Positions 46,552-56,614 are shown, counted from the stretch's first letter. The stretch is 64,000 nucleotides of DNA from Bhargavaea beijingensis (GCF_900101985.1 NZ_FNAR01000009.1:1-64000); one strand, 5' to 3'. Notes: generated from the letters alone by a model not told the origin. Translations and numbers: made by a program.

Positions 46552-46580
46552 ATCATAACAGAAACAACGGTCATTGAGAA
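46552..46580 (-). promoter_or_regulatory. Predicted promoter of the thioesterase gene
   Basis: Minus-strand TTCTCA and TATGAT with a 17-base spacer. The FadR-like box lies at the expected transcription start. Confidence 0.6.
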
Positions 46581-46652
46581 GACGCGCGGGCATGTTCTTA
46601 CTGTATCAATCATCCGGCTCGATTGACACGGCAGGCCATGAAGCTCGAAGCA

Positions 46653-46694
46653 CAAAAAATCCCCCTCAAGCCGTACAGGCCGGTTTGGGGGGAT
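46653..46694 (-). terminator. Terminator of the sdh operon
   Basis: Minus-strand ATCCCCCCAAACCGG pairs with CCGTACGGCTTGAGGGGGAT-type sequence (GGCTTGAGGGGGAT) followed by T6, ten bases after the sdhB stop. Confidence 0.88.
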
Positions 46695-46704
46695 GGGCGC
46701 ATCA

Positions 46705-47505
46705 TCAATCGACCATGTGGTCGGAACCGAAGAAGCGCTTGAAGGAGTATACGGATGCTGCACGGTTCATTGCAGCGATCGATGTGGTAAGCGGAATGCC
46801 TTTCGGGCAAGCGACGACGCAGTTTTGCGAGTTGCCGCACTCTTGGAGTCCGCCATCCTGCATCAGAGCATCCAGACGCTCGTCACGGTTCATCGCACCT
46901 GTCGGGTGCGTGTTGAACAGACGGACCTGGGAAATCAGCGCAGGGCCGATAAAGTTCGTCTTATCGTTGACGTTCGGGCATGCTTCGAGGCAAACGCCGC
47001 AAGTCATGCACTTGGAAAGTTCATAAGCCCACTGGCGCTTGCGCTCAGGCATGCGCGGTCCTTCGCCGAGGTCATACGTACCGTCGATCGGAACCCATGC
47101 CTTGACTTTTTTGAGCGAGTCGAACATGACTTCACGGTCGACGACCAGGTCGCGGACAACCGGGAAGGTGCGCATCGGCTCAAGCGTGATCGGCTGGGTC
47201 AGCTGGTCGACAAGCGCCGTACAAGATTGGCGCGGGCGGCCGTTGATGACCATTGAACAGGCACCGCAGACTTCCTCGAGACAGTTCATTTCCCATTGGA
47301 TCGGGGAAGTCTTCTTGCCTTCCGAGTTCACCGGATTCCGCCGGATTTCCATAAGCGCCGAAATGACGTTCATGTTCTGGCGGTATGGGACATCAAACGT
47401 TTCCCAGTAAGGGCTCGACTCCGGGCTATCCTGACGCTGGATCTTAAAGCGGACAGTCTTTGTGGCAGTCGCCTCATTCCGTTCCTTTACAGCAGTTTCA
47501 GCCAT
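46705..47505 (-). CDS. sdhB: Succinate dehydrogenase iron-sulfur subunit
   Basis: Fe-S subunit of complex II, passing electrons from SdhA to the membrane cytochrome. It has 266 residues. The [2Fe-2S] cysteines are in CLEEVCGACSMVING (about 75-89). The [4Fe-4S]/[3Fe-4S] motifs are CMTCGVCLEACP and CVVACPKGIPL. The last gene of sdhCAB, with a terminator after it. Confidence 0.97.
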   Translation of the reverse strand: MAETAVKERNEATATKTVRFKIQRQDSPESSPYWETFDVPYRQNMNVISALMEIRRNPVNSEGKKTSPIQWEMNCLEEVCGACSMVINGRPRQSCTALVDQLTQPITLEPMRTFPVVRDLVVDREVMFDSLKKVKAWVPIDGTYDLGEGPRMPERKRQWAYELSKCMTCGVCLEACPNVNDKTNFIGPALISQVRLFNTHPTGAMNRDERLDALMQDGGLQECGNSQNCVVACPKGIPLTTSIAAMNRAASVYSFKRFFGSDHMVD

Positions 47506-47530
47506 TTTTATGCGTCTCCTTTCTCAGAGA

Positions 47531-49291
47531 TCAGTGCTTCGATGTATAGTCGCGTTTACGCGGCTTGATCAGGGAAACATCGACATCGGCGTAGTCGAAC
47601 TTCGGTGCGGATACACCGTCAAACGATGCCATCGTCGTCTTCAGCCACTGCTCGTCGTTCCGCTCAGGGAAGTCCGGCTTATAGTGCGCGCCGCGGCTTT
47701 CGTCCCGGTTGAGGGCGCCGAGCGTGATGACACGTGCCAGGTAAAGCATGTTCTTCAGCTGGCGGGTAAATGCCGCACCCTGGTTGGACCAGCGGGACGT
47801 GTCGTTGACGTTGATGTTTTCGTAGCGCTCGAGGAGTTCCTGGATCTTGTAATCCGTTTCCTGAAGCTTGTCGTTGTAGCGAACGACCGTGACGTTATCC
47901 GTCATGACCTCGCCGAGTTCCTTGTGAAGGACATACGCATTTTCCGTGCCGTCCATCTTCAGGATGCTGTCCCACTTCTGCTCTTCGGATTTGACGACGC
48001 CGTCGAAGAGCGTGGACGACAGGTCCTCGGCATGTTTTTCGAGGCCTTCCATGTACTTGACCGCGTTCGGGCCGGCAACCATGCCGCCGTAGATCGCGGA
48101 CAGGAGGGAGTTCGCACCGAGGCGGTTTGCGCCGTGCATGGAGTAATCCGCTTCACCCGCTGCGAAGAGCCCGGGGATGTTCGTCATCTGATCGTAGTCG
48201 ACCCAGAGGCCGCCCATCGAATAGTGAACCGCAGGGAAAATCTTCATCGGCACTTTGCGTGGATCGTCGCCTGTGAACTTCTCATAGATTTCGATGATGC
48301 CGCCGAGCTTGATGTCCAGCTCGCGGGAATCCTTATGGGAAAGATCCAGGTAAACCATGTTCTCGCCGTTGACGCCGAGTTTCTGGTTGACACAAACATC
48401 GAAGATTTCACGTGTCGCGATGTCACGCGGCACGAGGTTCCCGTATGCCGGATATTTTTCTTCGAGGAAGTACCACGGTTTGCCGTCCTTGTATGTCCAG
48501 ACACGTCCGCCTTCGCCGCGTGCCGATTCAGACATCAGACGGAGCTTATCATCACCAGGGATTGCCGTCGGGTGAATCTGGATGAATTCACCGTTCGCGT
48601 AGATCGCGCCCTGCTGATAAGCGGTCGCCGCGGCTGAACCTGTGTTGATGACGGAGTTTGTCGACTTGCCGAAGATGATTCCGGGACCGCCGGTCGCCAG
48701 GATGACGGCATCCGAACGGAACGTCTTGATTTCCATCGTTTTCAGGTTTTGCGCCGAAATTCCGCGGCAGACGCCTTCATCGTCGAGTACGACTCCGAGG
48801 AACTCCCAGTTTTCATACTTCTTGACGAGTCCTTCGACTTCAAAGCGCCGGACTTGCTCGTCCAGTGCGTAAAGAAGCTGCTGGCCGGTCGTCGCGCCGG
48901 CAAAAGCCGTGCGGTGGTGGAGCGTTCCGCCGAAGCGGCGGAAGTCAAGCAGGCCTTCCGGGGTCCGGTTGAACATGACGCCCATCCGGTCCATCAGGTG
49001 GATGATTCCGGGCGCTGCTTCGGCCATCGCCTTGACAGGAGGCTGGTTCGCCAGGAAGTCGCCGCCGTAAACAGTGTCATCAAAGTGGATCATCGGGGAA
49101 TCGCCTTCCCCTTTCGTGTTGACCGCACCGTTGATGCCGCCTTGTGCGCAGACGGAGTGGGAACGCTTTACAGGGACCAGGGAAAACAATTCGACGGGCG
49201 TGCCGGCTTCGGCAGCCTTAATCGTCGCCATCAGGCCGGCTAGGCCGCCGCCGACGACGATCAACTTGCTTTTCGCCATTCTATCTTTCAC
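47531..49291 (-). CDS. sdhA: Succinate dehydrogenase flavoprotein subunit
   Basis: FAD-containing subunit oxidising succinate to fumarate. It has 586 residues, the B. subtilis length. The FAD-binding GGGLAGLMATIKAAE is near the N-terminus. The HSVCAQGGINGA segment precedes the covalent-FAD region, and the RGEGGRVWTYKDGK and MHGANRLGANSLLSA blocks are conserved. It is spaced 25 bases from sdhB and about 41 from sdhC. Confidence 0.98.
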   Translation of the reverse strand: MKDRMAKSKLIVVGGGLAGLMATIKAAEAGTPVELFSLVPVKRSHSVCAQGGINGAVNTKGEGDSPMIHFDDTVYGGDFLANQPPVKAMAEAAPGIIHLMDRMGVMFNRTPEGLLDFRRFGGTLHHRTAFAGATTGQQLLYALDEQVRRFEVEGLVKKYENWEFLGVVLDDEGVCRGISAQNLKTMEIKTFRSDAVILATGGPGIIFGKSTNSVINTGSAAATAYQQGAIYANGEFIQIHPTAIPGDDKLRLMSESARGEGGRVWTYKDGKPWYFLEEKYPAYGNLVPRDIATREIFDVCVNQKLGVNGENMVYLDLSHKDSRELDIKLGGIIEIYEKFTGDDPRKVPMKIFPAVHYSMGGLWVDYDQMTNIPGLFAAGEADYSMHGANRLGANSLLSAIYGGMVAGPNAVKYMEGLEKHAEDLSSTLFDGVVKSEEQKWDSILKMDGTENAYVLHKELGEVMTDNVTVVRYNDKLQETDYKIQELLERYENINVNDTSRWSNQGAAFTRQLKNMLYLARVITLGALNRDESRGAHYKPDFPERNDEQWLKTTMASFDGVSAPKFDYADVDVSLIKPRKRDYTSKH

Positions 49292-49332
49292 TCCTCAGTT
49301 AGATCAAAGTAGGTGGCACGGGATGCCAATCA

Positions 49333-49938
49333 TTACACGAATGCAAAGATGGCACGAATGCCGATCACGGACAGGACGAGGAACAGCCCCATCATGACAT
49401 ACGTGGAGAGGCGCTGCGAACGCGGGGATTGAGTGATGCCCCACGTGACGAGGAACGACCAGAAGCCATTCGCAAAGTGGAACGTCGCAGAGATGACGCC
49501 GAGCACGTAGAATGCGACCATAAACGGATTGGCAAGGATGTCAGCCATCATGTCGAAGTTGACATCAGCGCCGAGCGCCTTCTGGATACGGGTCTGCCAG
49601 ATGTGCCAAGCGATGAAGACCACAAGGATCACACCCGTGATACGCTGGAGAAGGAACATCCAGTTGCGGTATGTACCGTAGCGGTTCGTGTTCGGCTTGG
49701 CAGTGAACGCGATATAAAGGCCGAAAAATGCGTGGAACATGAGCGGGATGTAGATGACAATCCACTCAAGCCAGAGAACGAAAGGCAGATTGCCCATGAA
49801 GTCCGACGCTTTGTTGAATGCCTCTACCCCCTGCGTTGCAAAGTGGTTGATGATGAGGTGCTGCGTCAAGAACAGGCCGATCGGGATGATCCCAAGCAGC
49901 GAGTGCAGCCGGCGCAAGCCAAAATCTGAGTCTCTCAT
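49333..49938 (-). CDS. sdhC: Succinate dehydrogenase cytochrome b558 subunit
   Basis: Diheme membrane anchor of complex II that reduces menaquinone. It has 201 residues and five membrane helices. The heme-ligand histidines fall in LRRLHSLLG, FLTQHLIINH, MFHAFFG and VVFIAWHIW. The ATG at 49938 begins MRDSDFGLRR, with AAGGGGGG about 11 bases upstream. The frame is open further upstream, but that region is promoter and leader. Confidence 0.96.
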   Translation of the reverse strand: MRDSDFGLRRLHSLLGIIPIGLFLTQHLIINHFATQGVEAFNKASDFMGNLPFVLWLEWIVIYIPLMFHAFFGLYIAFTAKPNTNRYGTYRNWMFLLQRITGVILVVFIAWHIWQTRIQKALGADVNFDMMADILANPFMVAFYVLGVISATFHFANGFWSFLVTWGITQSPRSQRLSTYVMMGLFLVLSVIGIRAIFAFV

Positions 49939-50055
49939 GAAATCTTTTACCCCCCTTAGTACTGACAAACAGGCAGGCAAGGAAGCCCCCGCCTGCCGGC
50001 GGAAGCGTACATTGACTGCATATTTAATCATGTTTACAATATTTAAGACATGACC

Positions 50056-50084
50056 ATTGTACTCCTGAAACAAATTGAAATCAA
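50056..50084 (-). promoter_or_regulatory. Predicted sigma-A promoter of sdhCAB
   Basis: Minus-strand TTGATT and TACAAT with a 17-base spacer. It leaves a leader of about 110 bases with a GC hairpin before sdhC. Confidence 0.75.
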
Positions 50085-50182
50085 GGCGACGGTCACATTT
50101 TCGACAAAAGCCGCATAAGCGGTTCCCGGGCAGCTAAAAAGGCTTCCGGTCAAGTTTTTCAATGGAAGAGGCGAACGTAAAA

Positions 50183-50599
50183 ATGGAGACAAAACCGGAA
50201 AAAGCAGGAGCGGAAAGCGCGATGCCGACAAAGTTCGGCTATGCCCTTTTCCGCGATTATATCCTTCCATCCGTCCTTGGCAGGCATGAGGAGGAAATCC
50301 TATACTGGGCCGGCAAAGAACTGGCAGCCGAATTTCCGCTTTTTGATATGGACGAGACAGCCGGTTTTTTCATGGAAGCAGGCTGGGGGACGCTCACATG
50401 TGAATCAGCCGGCAAAAGAGAGAGAGTCTATGTGCTTGAGACAGAGACAGAACAGGCCAAAAAAGGTCGGCGCTGCTACTCTGTCGAAGCCGGTTTCCTT
50501 GCAGGGCAGTATCAGAAAATCCATAACCGGGTATCTGAATGCCGGCCGGAACCGGACTGCCGCCAGGGCGTTGTCAAACTGACACTTGCCTGGGAATAA
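50183..50599 (+). CDS. yslB: YslB-like protein (DUF2507)
   Basis: Protein of 138 residues divergent from sdhCAB, as yslB is in B. subtilis. The conserved core has YALFRDYILPSVLGRHEEEILYWAGK (in two parts, residues 21-46). An FMEAGWG segment and a ...YSVEAGFLAGQYQ block follow. It resembles V4R/4-vinyl-reductase-type ligand domains, but no function is known. The ATG at 50183 is chosen because a GAGG site precedes it; the ATG at 50162 has none. Confidence 0.85.
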   Translation: METKPEKAGAESAMPTKFGYALFRDYILPSVLGRHEEEILYWAGKELAAEFPLFDMDETAGFFMEAGWGTLTCESAGKRERVYVLETETEQAKKGRRCYSVEAGFLAGQYQKIHNRVSECRPEPDCRQGVVKLTLAWE

Positions 50600-50608
50600 A
50601 GTGACCAC

Positions 50609-50654
50609 GATCGGCCGTGTGACGGAAACCCGTTGCGCGGCCGATTGTTGTTTT
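50609..50654 (+). terminator. Terminator after yslB
   Basis: Plus-strand GATCGGCCG pairs with CGGCCGATT, with an inner ACGG/CCGT stem, followed by TTGTTTT. Confidence 0.78.
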
Positions 50655-50657
50655 GGC

Positions 50658-51029
50658 TCAGTCCCATTTCAGGCGATCATTGATTTGCCGGCTGTATTGC
50701 CTGAACGAAGAACTGTTGGTCCGCACGCCTTTTTTCGACAGCAGGCTGTTCATTTTCCTCATTTGCTGATTGTAAGCCTGCTCCAGCTCGGTTTTCTCAT
50801 CTTCGGGCGCATTCTTGAGCCGGCTGCCCAATTCGGTCATTTCCTTCTGCACGAACACCGCCTCATCGTCGTACCCGCTGTTTTTCAGGATTCTGACTGC
50901 CATGCGGATGTCAGCCGGAACATGTTCCAGCTCGTCTTTCGGCAGCGGCTTTCCCGCGCCCGGAAGATTGTTGAACTTTCCTTCCTCACGCGCCTTAAGG
51001 ATGGCTTCCTCGACAATTCTCCAGTTCAT
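50658..51029 (-). CDS. DUF1992 (DnaJ-homologue-like) protein
   Basis: Protein of 123 residues of the DUF1992 family (YhdN-like in other bacteria). The diagnostic start is ILKAREEGKFNNLPGAGKPLP (in two parts, residues 9-29), followed by a charged helical region about 70 residues long. The function is unknown. It follows uvrC by 12 bases and may be co-transcribed with it. Confidence 0.85.
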   Translation of the reverse strand: MNWRIVEEAILKAREEGKFNNLPGAGKPLPKDELEHVPADIRMAVRILKNSGYDDEAVFVQKEMTELGSRLKNAPEDEKTELEQAYNQQMRKMNSLLSKKGVRTNSSSFRQYSRQINDRLKWD

Positions 51030-51041
51030 CCCGCTCCTCCT

Positions 51042-52856
51042 TTATTCACCGATTCCGGATGATTTTTCTTCCTTCGCTTTGTTCTGGTCCTTGAAGTATT
51101 GCTCCACCGTTTCCGCGACGGATTGCGGAAGCCCCGCTTCCTTCAATTCCTCCACACCGGCGGCGCGGATTTTCTTGACAGAACCGAAGTGACGGAGCAG
51201 CTGGTTTTTCCGCTTTGCTCCGACGCCCGGAATTCCGTCAAGCGAAGATGTGAGAGACTTTGCTCCCCTCCGTTGCCTGTGGAAGGTGATTGCAAACCGG
51301 TGAACCTCGTCCTGTATCCGCTGCAGCAGATAAAAGGCTTCGCCGGTGCGCTTTAGGGGCACGACTTCCGGCGGATCCCCGTATAAAAGCAACGCGGTCT
51401 GGTGCTTGTCGTCCTTTGCAAGACCCGCGACCGGGATATCAAGTCCGAGTTCGTCTTCGATCACTTCCTTGGCTGCGCTGATCTGCCCCTTTCCTCCGTC
51501 GATCAGGACAAGATCCGGAAGCGGCAGATTATCCTTGAGCACCCGGACGTATCTTCTTCGGACGACTTCCCTCATCGCCCCGTAGTCGTCATGGCGGGCA
51601 GCCGCTTTCGTCTTGTATTTCCGATAGCCTTTTTTCTCGGGCCGGCCATCGACGAATGTCACCATTCCGGAGACCGCCTCGGCTCCGAACGTATGTGAGT
51701 TGTCGAAAGCTTCGATGCGGAGCGGCGCCGAAATGCCCATCGCTTCGCCGAGCTGTTCGCAGGCGCCGACTGTCCGCTGCTCCCTGCGTTCGATCAGCTG
51801 GAACTTCTCGGAAAGTGCAATCCGCGCATTTTTCTCGGCAAGTTTCACCATATCCTTTTTCTGGCCTCGCTGCGGCACCGAAACCTTCGCATCGAGCAGC
51901 TGGCTGACGATCTCAAGGTCCGTCCCTTCGGGAAAGAAGATTTCCTTCGGCTGCAGATGCTCCGGTTTGTCATAGAAGGATCCGATATACGTCAGGAATT
52001 CCTCATCCGGGTCCCGGTAGATCGGAAAAAGAGACACGTCCCGTTCAATCAGTTTGCCCTGTCGGATAAAAAATACCTGGACACACATCCAGCCTTTGTC
52101 GACCGCGTAGCCGAAAACATCCCGGTCAGTCATATCGGTCGTTGTCATTTTCTGTTTCTCCATCACAGCTTCGATATTCGAGATTTGGTCGCGGTATTCC
52201 TTAGCGCGCTCGAACTCCAGCTTCTCCGCCGCTTCTTCCATCTTCCGTGACAGATCTTCCTTGACTTCCTTGTACCCGCCGTTCAGGAACCGGGTGATGC
52301 CTGCCGTCATTTCCCGGTAAGTCTCCGGCGTCACCTCGTTGACGCACGGTGCCAGACACTGCCCGAGATGATAATACAGACACACCCGGTCGGGAAGCGT
52401 ATTGCATTTCCGGAGCGGATAAATCCGGTCGAGCAGTTTCTTCGTTTCCTGTGCCGCATAGGCATTCGGATAAGGTCCAAAGTACTTCCCCTTATCTTTC
52501 TTCACTTTCCGCGTCACCAGGAGGCGCGGATGACGCTCTGCGGTCAGCTTGATATACGGATAGGTTTTGTCATCTTTGAGCATGATATTGTATTTCGGAT
52601 CATGCTTCTTGATCAGGTTCAGCTCAAGGATGAGCGCTTCGATATCGGATGATGTGACGAAGTATTCAAAGTCCTCTATCTCACTCACAAGCCGCTGGGT
52701 CTTGGCATCATGCGAGCCGGTGAAATAAGAGCGAACCCGGTTCTTGAGCACTTTCGCCTTTCCGACGTAGATGATGGTGCCCTGCCGGTCCTTCATGAGG
52801 TAGCATCCCGGTTGGTCGGGCAAAATCGCCAGTTTCTGGCGGATCGTTTCATTCAT
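51042..52856 (-). CDS. uvrC: Excinuclease ABC subunit C
   Basis: Nuclease subunit of nucleotide excision repair making both incisions. It has 604 residues. The N-terminal GIY-YIG domain is visible in [23 protein letters not shown] (in two parts, residues 18-40). A UVR coiled coil lies near residue 205. The RNase H-like domain has [18 protein letters not shown] and VLIDGGKGQ, and the C-terminal HhH pair includes [21 protein letters not shown]. It is separated from trxA by a terminator. Confidence 0.97.
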   Translation of the reverse strand: MNETIRQKLAILPDQPGCYLMKDRQGTIIYVGKAKVLKNRVRSYFTGSHDAKTQRLVSEIEDFEYFVTSSDIEALILELNLIKKHDPKYNIMLKDDKTYPYIKLTAERHPRLLVTRKVKKDKGKYFGPYPNAYAAQETKKLLDRIYPLRKCNTLPDRVCLYYHLGQCLAPCVNEVTPETYREMTAGITRFLNGGYKEVKEDLSRKMEEAAEKLEFERAKEYRDQISNIEAVMEKQKMTTTDMTDRDVFGYAVDKGWMCVQVFFIRQGKLIERDVSLFPIYRDPDEEFLTYIGSFYDKPEHLQPKEIFFPEGTDLEIVSQLLDAKVSVPQRGQKKDMVKLAEKNARIALSEKFQLIERREQRTVGACEQLGEAMGISAPLRIEAFDNSHTFGAEAVSGMVTFVDGRPEKKGYRKYKTKAAARHDDYGAMREVVRRRYVRVLKDNLPLPDLVLIDGGKGQISAAKEVIEDELGLDIPVAGLAKDDKHQTALLLYGDPPEVVPLKRTGEAFYLLQRIQDEVHRFAITFHRQRRGAKSLTSSLDGIPGVGAKRKNQLLRHFGSVKKIRAAGVEELKEAGLPQSVAETVEQYFKDQNKAKEEKSSGIGE

Positions 52857-52871
52857 ATGGATTCACCTGCC

Positions 52872-52902
52872 AAAAAAACCGGGCACCTATGAGGGACCCG
52901 GT
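52872..52902 (-). terminator. Terminator after trxA
   Basis: Minus-strand ACCGGGTCCC pairs with the complementary GTGCCCGGT-type arm, followed by T7. Confidence 0.88.
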
Positions 52903-52916
52903 CAGCGTTCTTTTCG

Positions 52917-53231
52917 TTACGCGTATTGCTCGATAAACTGGACAAGCTTTTCTTTCGGATTGAAGCCGACCACTTTGTCGACGATTTCACCGTCTTTAAA
53001 GAGGACGAGCGTCGGGATCGACATGATGCCGTATTTTCCGGCTGTCTGCTGGTTTTCGTCGACGTCGACTTTGACGATCTGTACCTTGTCGCCGATTTCT
53101 GCATCGACTTCTTCAAGGACCGGCGCAATCATTTTGCATGGGCCGCACCATGTTGCCCAAAAGTCGACAAGGACGAGCCCATCGGATACTTTGCTTTGGA
53201 AATCTTGATCTGTTGCATGTTGAATAGCCAT
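52917..53231 (-). CDS. trxA: Thioredoxin
   Basis: General disulfide reductase of 104 residues. The active site is WATWCGPCKM (C-G-P-C, about residues 29-32) and the conserved cis-proline lies in IMSIPTLVLFKDG. AGGAGG precedes the start. Neighbours uvrC and etfA match B. subtilis. Confidence 0.98.
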   Translation of the reverse strand: MAIQHATDQDFQSKVSDGLVLVDFWATWCGPCKMIAPVLEEVDAEIGDKVQIVKVDVDENQQTAGKYGIMSIPTLVLFKDGEIVDKVVGFNPKEKLVQFIEQYA

Positions 53232-53267
53232 TTGATTACCTCCTCATGTTTAACCACTCTTGGGTCA

Positions 53268-53276
53268 TTATAGCAC
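53268..53276 (-). promoter_or_regulatory. Extended -10 promoter element of trxA
   Basis: TGCTATAAT on the minus strand, about 35 bases before trxA. No good -35 box is visible. Confidence 0.55.
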
Positions 53277-53390
53277 CTGCCCGAGTGGCCGGCGAATGTT
53301 CTGCTTGCCGGTCAACCACATGCCGGGATGCCGTTCTTTAGTTGTTTACCCGCTCTGCGGAAATCTATCCTGTCTCTTCAGGCAACAGTA

Positions 53391-53420
53391 ACGGGGCCGC
53401 CCTTTTTACGGACAGCCCCG
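53391..53420 (-). terminator. Terminator of the fad/etf operon
   Basis: Minus-strand GGGGCTGTCC pairs with GGGCGGCCCC; the following tail is only moderately T-rich. Confidence 0.65.
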
Positions 53421-53426
53421 GTGTGA

Positions 53427-54404
53427 TCATGCGTTGACTTTTAGCTGCTTGATCTCTTCGATCATCATCGGGATGATTTCGAAAAGGTCACCGACAATAC
53501 CGTAGTCCGCCACTTTGAAAATATTGGCTTCAGGGTCTTTGTTGATCGCGACGATCACTTTGGAGTTGGACATGCCGGCAAGGTGCTGGATGGCGCCGGA
53601 AATGCCTGCCGCGATGTAAAGGTCCGGCGTGACGACCTTTCCGGTCTGGCCGATCTGAAGCGAGTAGTCACAGTAGTCGGCATCGCACGCACCGCGGGAT
53701 GCGCCAATTGCGCCCCCAAGCAGGTCCGCGAGTTCCTTGAGCGGCTCGAAGCCTTCAGGTCCCTTGACACCGCGTCCTCCTGCCACGATGACTTTCGCCT
53801 CGGACATGTCGACGCCATCGGTCGCCTTCGTAACGACATCTTTCACCACGGAGCGCAGGTTCTGTATATCCGCACTCAGTGACGAAACATCGCCGGAGCG
53901 GCCGGCGTCTTGTGCAAGCGGCTCGATATTGTTCGGGCGGACCGTAAAGAATACAGGTCCTTCGTTGATCTTGACCTTCTCGAAAGCCTTGCCGGAATAG
54001 ATCGGGCGGATAAAGACGGCATCATCGTCTTCACCTTCGATTTCCGTCACATCAGAGACAAGCCCGCTCTGGAGCTTCGCCGCGATTTTTGGTGAAAGGT
54101 CTTTGCCGAGGGCCGTGTGGCCGAAGACGATCGCTTCCGGCTCTTCCTGTTCGTGGACAGCCATGAATGCCTGCCCGAATCCGTCGGATGTGTAGTACTT
54201 GAGATGCGGATGCTCAACCGCTACAACGCGGTCCGCTCCGTACTGGATCAATTCCTGGCCGAGGTCTTGGACGGAATCCCCGATCAGGACTCCGACGATT
54301 TCTCCCCCGCCGGAAATTTTCTTCGCCGCCGCAATGGCTTCAAACGAGACGTTTCGCAGTGCGCCGTCGCGTACTTCCCCTAGAACAATTACTTTTTTGG
54401 ACAT
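53427..54404 (-). CDS. etfA: Electron transfer flavoprotein alpha subunit
   Basis: FAD-binding subunit of ETF, which takes electrons from acyl-CoA dehydrogenase in beta-oxidation. It has 325 residues. The C-terminal FAD region has [29 protein letters not shown] and the signature [32 protein letters not shown] (in parts, residues about 260-291). Last gene of the fadR-fadB-etfB-etfA unit. Confidence 0.97.
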   Translation of the reverse strand: MSKKVIVLGEVRDGALRNVSFEAIAAAKKISGGGEIVGVLIGDSVQDLGQELIQYGADRVVAVEHPHLKYYTSDGFGQAFMAVHEQEEPEAIVFGHTALGKDLSPKIAAKLQSGLVSDVTEIEGEDDDAVFIRPIYSGKAFEKVKINEGPVFFTVRPNNIEPLAQDAGRSGDVSSLSADIQNLRSVVKDVVTKATDGVDMSEAKVIVAGGRGVKGPEGFEPLKELADLLGGAIGASRGACDADYCDYSLQIGQTGKVVTPDLYIAAGISGAIQHLAGMSNSKVIVAINKDPEANIFKVADYGIVGDLFEIIPMMIEEIKQLKVNA

Positions 54405-54439
54405 AGTTTACCCCTCCTGTATCGAATGTGCCGGTCGGC

Positions 54440-55213
54440 TCAGATGACTTTCGCTTCGGTGCGGAGCAGCTGGACGAGTTCCTTTACCTGATCCTGGAGG
54501 TCACCCTCAAGAACGCGGCCTGCCTGTTTTTCAGGCGGAAGGAAGACATCCACACGCTCAACCTTCACTTCCAGATCGTCTTCCTCTAGATCGATGTCGT
54601 CGAGCTCGAGCTCTTCAAGCGGCTTCTTTTTCGCTTTCATGATCCCCGGAAGGGACGGATAACGAGGGTCGTTCAGGCCTTGCTGGGCCGTAATGAGTAG
54701 CGGCATCTGGGCCTCGATCGTTTCGGAGTCGCCTTCGACATCACGGACGACGGTTGCCTGATCGCCATCAATCTTCAGCTCAGTGATCGTCGTGACACAG
54801 TTGATGCCGAGCAGTTCCGCCACACGCGGGCCGACTTGGCCGGAGCCGCCGTCGATCGCCACGTTGCCGGCGAGAATAAGATCCGCATCTTTATCATTCA
54901 GATATTCCGCGATGATTGTCGCTGCACCGAACTCGTCCAGTTCATCAAGGTCATCCTCGGTATTGATGAGAACCGCCTTGTCAGCCCCCATTGCGAGTGC
55001 AGTACGCAACTGCTTTTCCGCTTCTTCGGAACCGATCGTCAGGACGGTCACTTCCCCGCCGTGCTCGTCCCGTACGCGGATTGCTTCTTCCACTGCGTAT
55101 TCATCGTACGGGTTGATGATGAATTCTGCGCCATCCTCCGCGATTCCACCGTTTTGGACGGAGATTTTCTCTTCTGTATCGAATGTGCGTTTTACCAGTG
55201 CGTAAATGTTCAT
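54440..55213 (-). CDS. etfB: Electron transfer flavoprotein beta subunit
   Basis: AMP-binding subunit of ETF. It has 257 residues. The ALVKRTFDTEEKI start, the AVEEAIRVRDEHGGEVTVLT block and the VAIDGGSGQVGPRVAELLGI block (about 118-137) are typical. It is paired with etfA downstream and the enoyl-CoA hydratase gene upstream. Confidence 0.97.
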   Translation of the reverse strand: MNIYALVKRTFDTEEKISVQNGGIAEDGAEFIINPYDEYAVEEAIRVRDEHGGEVTVLTIGSEEAEKQLRTALAMGADKAVLINTEDDLDELDEFGAATIIAEYLNDKDADLILAGNVAIDGGSGQVGPRVAELLGINCVTTITELKIDGDQATVVRDVEGDSETIEAQMPLLITAQQGLNDPRYPSLPGIMKAKKKPLEELELDDIDLEEDDLEVKVERVDVFLPPEKQAGRVLEGDLQDQVKELVQLLRTEAKVI

Positions 55214-55236
55214 CTTGCCATCCTCCCCTTCGTGTC

Positions 55237-56010
55237 TTACTTTCCTTGGAATACAGGTTTGCGTTTCTCGAGAAATGCGGAGATTCCTTCTTTTGCGTCC
55301 TGTGATGCGAAAACCTCACCGAACGACGCCGCTTCGGCCTTGACTCCTTCATGGAAGCCGGCATGCTTGCCGTACTGAAGCATGCGGAGTGCGGCGCGGA
55401 CCGATACCGGACTTTTATCCGCTATTTTGCGCGCGACGGAGAGCGTTTCTTCGAGCAATTCTTCCTCGCCGAATGCACGGTTGGCCAATCCTGCAGAGAC
55501 GGCCTCTTCGCCCGTTATCGGTTCCGAAGTCAGCATCATCTCGGCCGCTTTTGCCGGACCGACATAGCGGGGCAGCCGCTGTGTTCCGGCAAACCCAGGA
55601 ATGAGCCCGAGCTGTAGTTCCGGAAGACCCAGCTTGGCGCCTGCCGTAACAAAGCGCATGTGGCAGGCCATGGCGAGCTCGAGTCCTCCGCCTAGAGCAG
55701 CGCCATGGATTGCCGCTATGACCGGTTTCGGGAAGTTCTCGAGACGTCCGAACACTTCCTGGCCGCTGCCGGCAAGCTTGCTGAAACCGGCGGCATCCGG
55801 AACTTCCGTGAATTCCTTGATGTCTGCTCCTGCGGAGAAGAACCGTCCTTCACCATGCAGAACGACCACACGCACCTCATCATCGTTTTCGACCTGGTTC
55901 AGGAGTTCATTCACTTCTTTGATCAGACCTTGTGAAAGCGCATTCGCCGGCGGCCGGTTTATAGAGGCCAGTGCGATGCCGTCTTCCTTGTTCACCTTCA
56001 AGAATTCCAA
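55237..56010 (-). CDS. fadB: Enoyl-CoA hydratase (YsiB/FadB)
   Basis: Crotonase-family enzyme hydrating enoyl-CoA in beta-oxidation. It has 257 residues. The oxyanion-hole segments are [10 protein letters not shown] and [19 protein letters not shown], and the [22 protein letters not shown] block (in two parts, about 130-151) is characteristic. It lies 16 bases after fadR. Confidence 0.94.
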   Translation of the reverse strand: MEFLKVNKEDGIALASINRPPANALSQGLIKEVNELLNQVENDDEVRVVVLHGEGRFFSAGADIKEFTEVPDAAGFSKLAGSGQEVFGRLENFPKPVIAAIHGAALGGGLELAMACHMRFVTAGAKLGLPELQLGLIPGFAGTQRLPRYVGPAKAAEMMLTSEPITGEEAVSAGLANRAFGEEELLEETLSVARKIADKSPVSVRAALRMLQYGKHAGFHEGVKAEAASFGEVFASQDAKEGISAFLEKRKPVFQGK

Positions 56011-56026
56011 TGTCTACCCATCCCCC

Positions 56027-56614
56027 TTACGTGGCTTTCATGCCTTTCATGAGCAGCCTATGTACATCCGGCGCTAGTTTAATTAAATCATATTTCTGAT
56101 CATTCATCACCCATGAGGTGGAAATTTCATCAACGGTTCCGAATACCATCTGCCGCGCAAGCCGGATGTCCATACTTTTTTCGAATTCACCGCGCTCAAT
56201 TCCTTCTTGAAGAATGCGATCCAGCATAGCCAGATAATCTTTCAGGACTTCGTTGATTTTCAGCCTCAGTTCTTTGTTGGACTGGCGCAGTTCCAGCTGG
56301 GTGACGATCGCCAGGTGACGGTCCGCATAAAGTACGTTGAAATGGTTATCAATCATCCGGTACAATTTTTCTTCGGAGGACATCTCGCTGTCCTCCATAA
56401 CAGGCCGGAGATTGTCCATGAACAGCGCCATTTTCTCACGGAACACTGAGACGAGAATATCTTCTTTGTTCTTAAAATACAGATAGATTGTTCCGTCGGC
56501 CACCCCCGCCTGTTTGGCAATCTTCGAAACCTGGGCCTGGTGATACCCATTTTCCGCAATGGCAATCACGGCCGCATCCACAATCTGTCCGTACTTCGGC
56601 TTATTCCGATTCAA
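56027..56614 (-). CDS. fadR: Fatty-acid degradation repressor FadR (TetR family)
   Basis: TetR-family repressor released by long-chain acyl-CoA, governing the fad genes. It has about 195 residues. The DNA-binding HTH is AENGYHQAQVSKIAKQAGVADGTIYLYFKNKEDIL (in parts, residues about 18-52), nearly identical to B. subtilis FadR as I recall it. The TTG at 56614 is preferred because GGTGGTG lies about eight bases upstream and the N-terminus then matches in length; an in-frame TTG at 56629 has no site. A FadR box and its own promoter lie upstream. Confidence 0.95.
   Translation of the reverse strand: MNRNKPKYGQIVDAAVIAIAENGYHQAQVSKIAKQAGVADGTIYLYFKNKEDILVSVFREKMALFMDNLRPVMEDSEMSSEEKLYRMIDNHFNVLYADRHLAIVTQLELRQSNKELRLKINEVLKDYLAMLDRILQEGIERGEFEKSMDIRLARQMVFGTVDEISTSWVMNDQKYDLIKLAPDVHRLLMKGMKAT

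Noticed and set aside
47462-48637. A 391-codon plus-strand frame opposite sdhA
   Set aside because: Antisense shadow of a conserved gene; no promoter or ribosome site.
49939-50073. N-terminal extension of SdhC
   Set aside because: It reads through the leader and promoter. The conserved start MRDSDFGLRR is at 49938.
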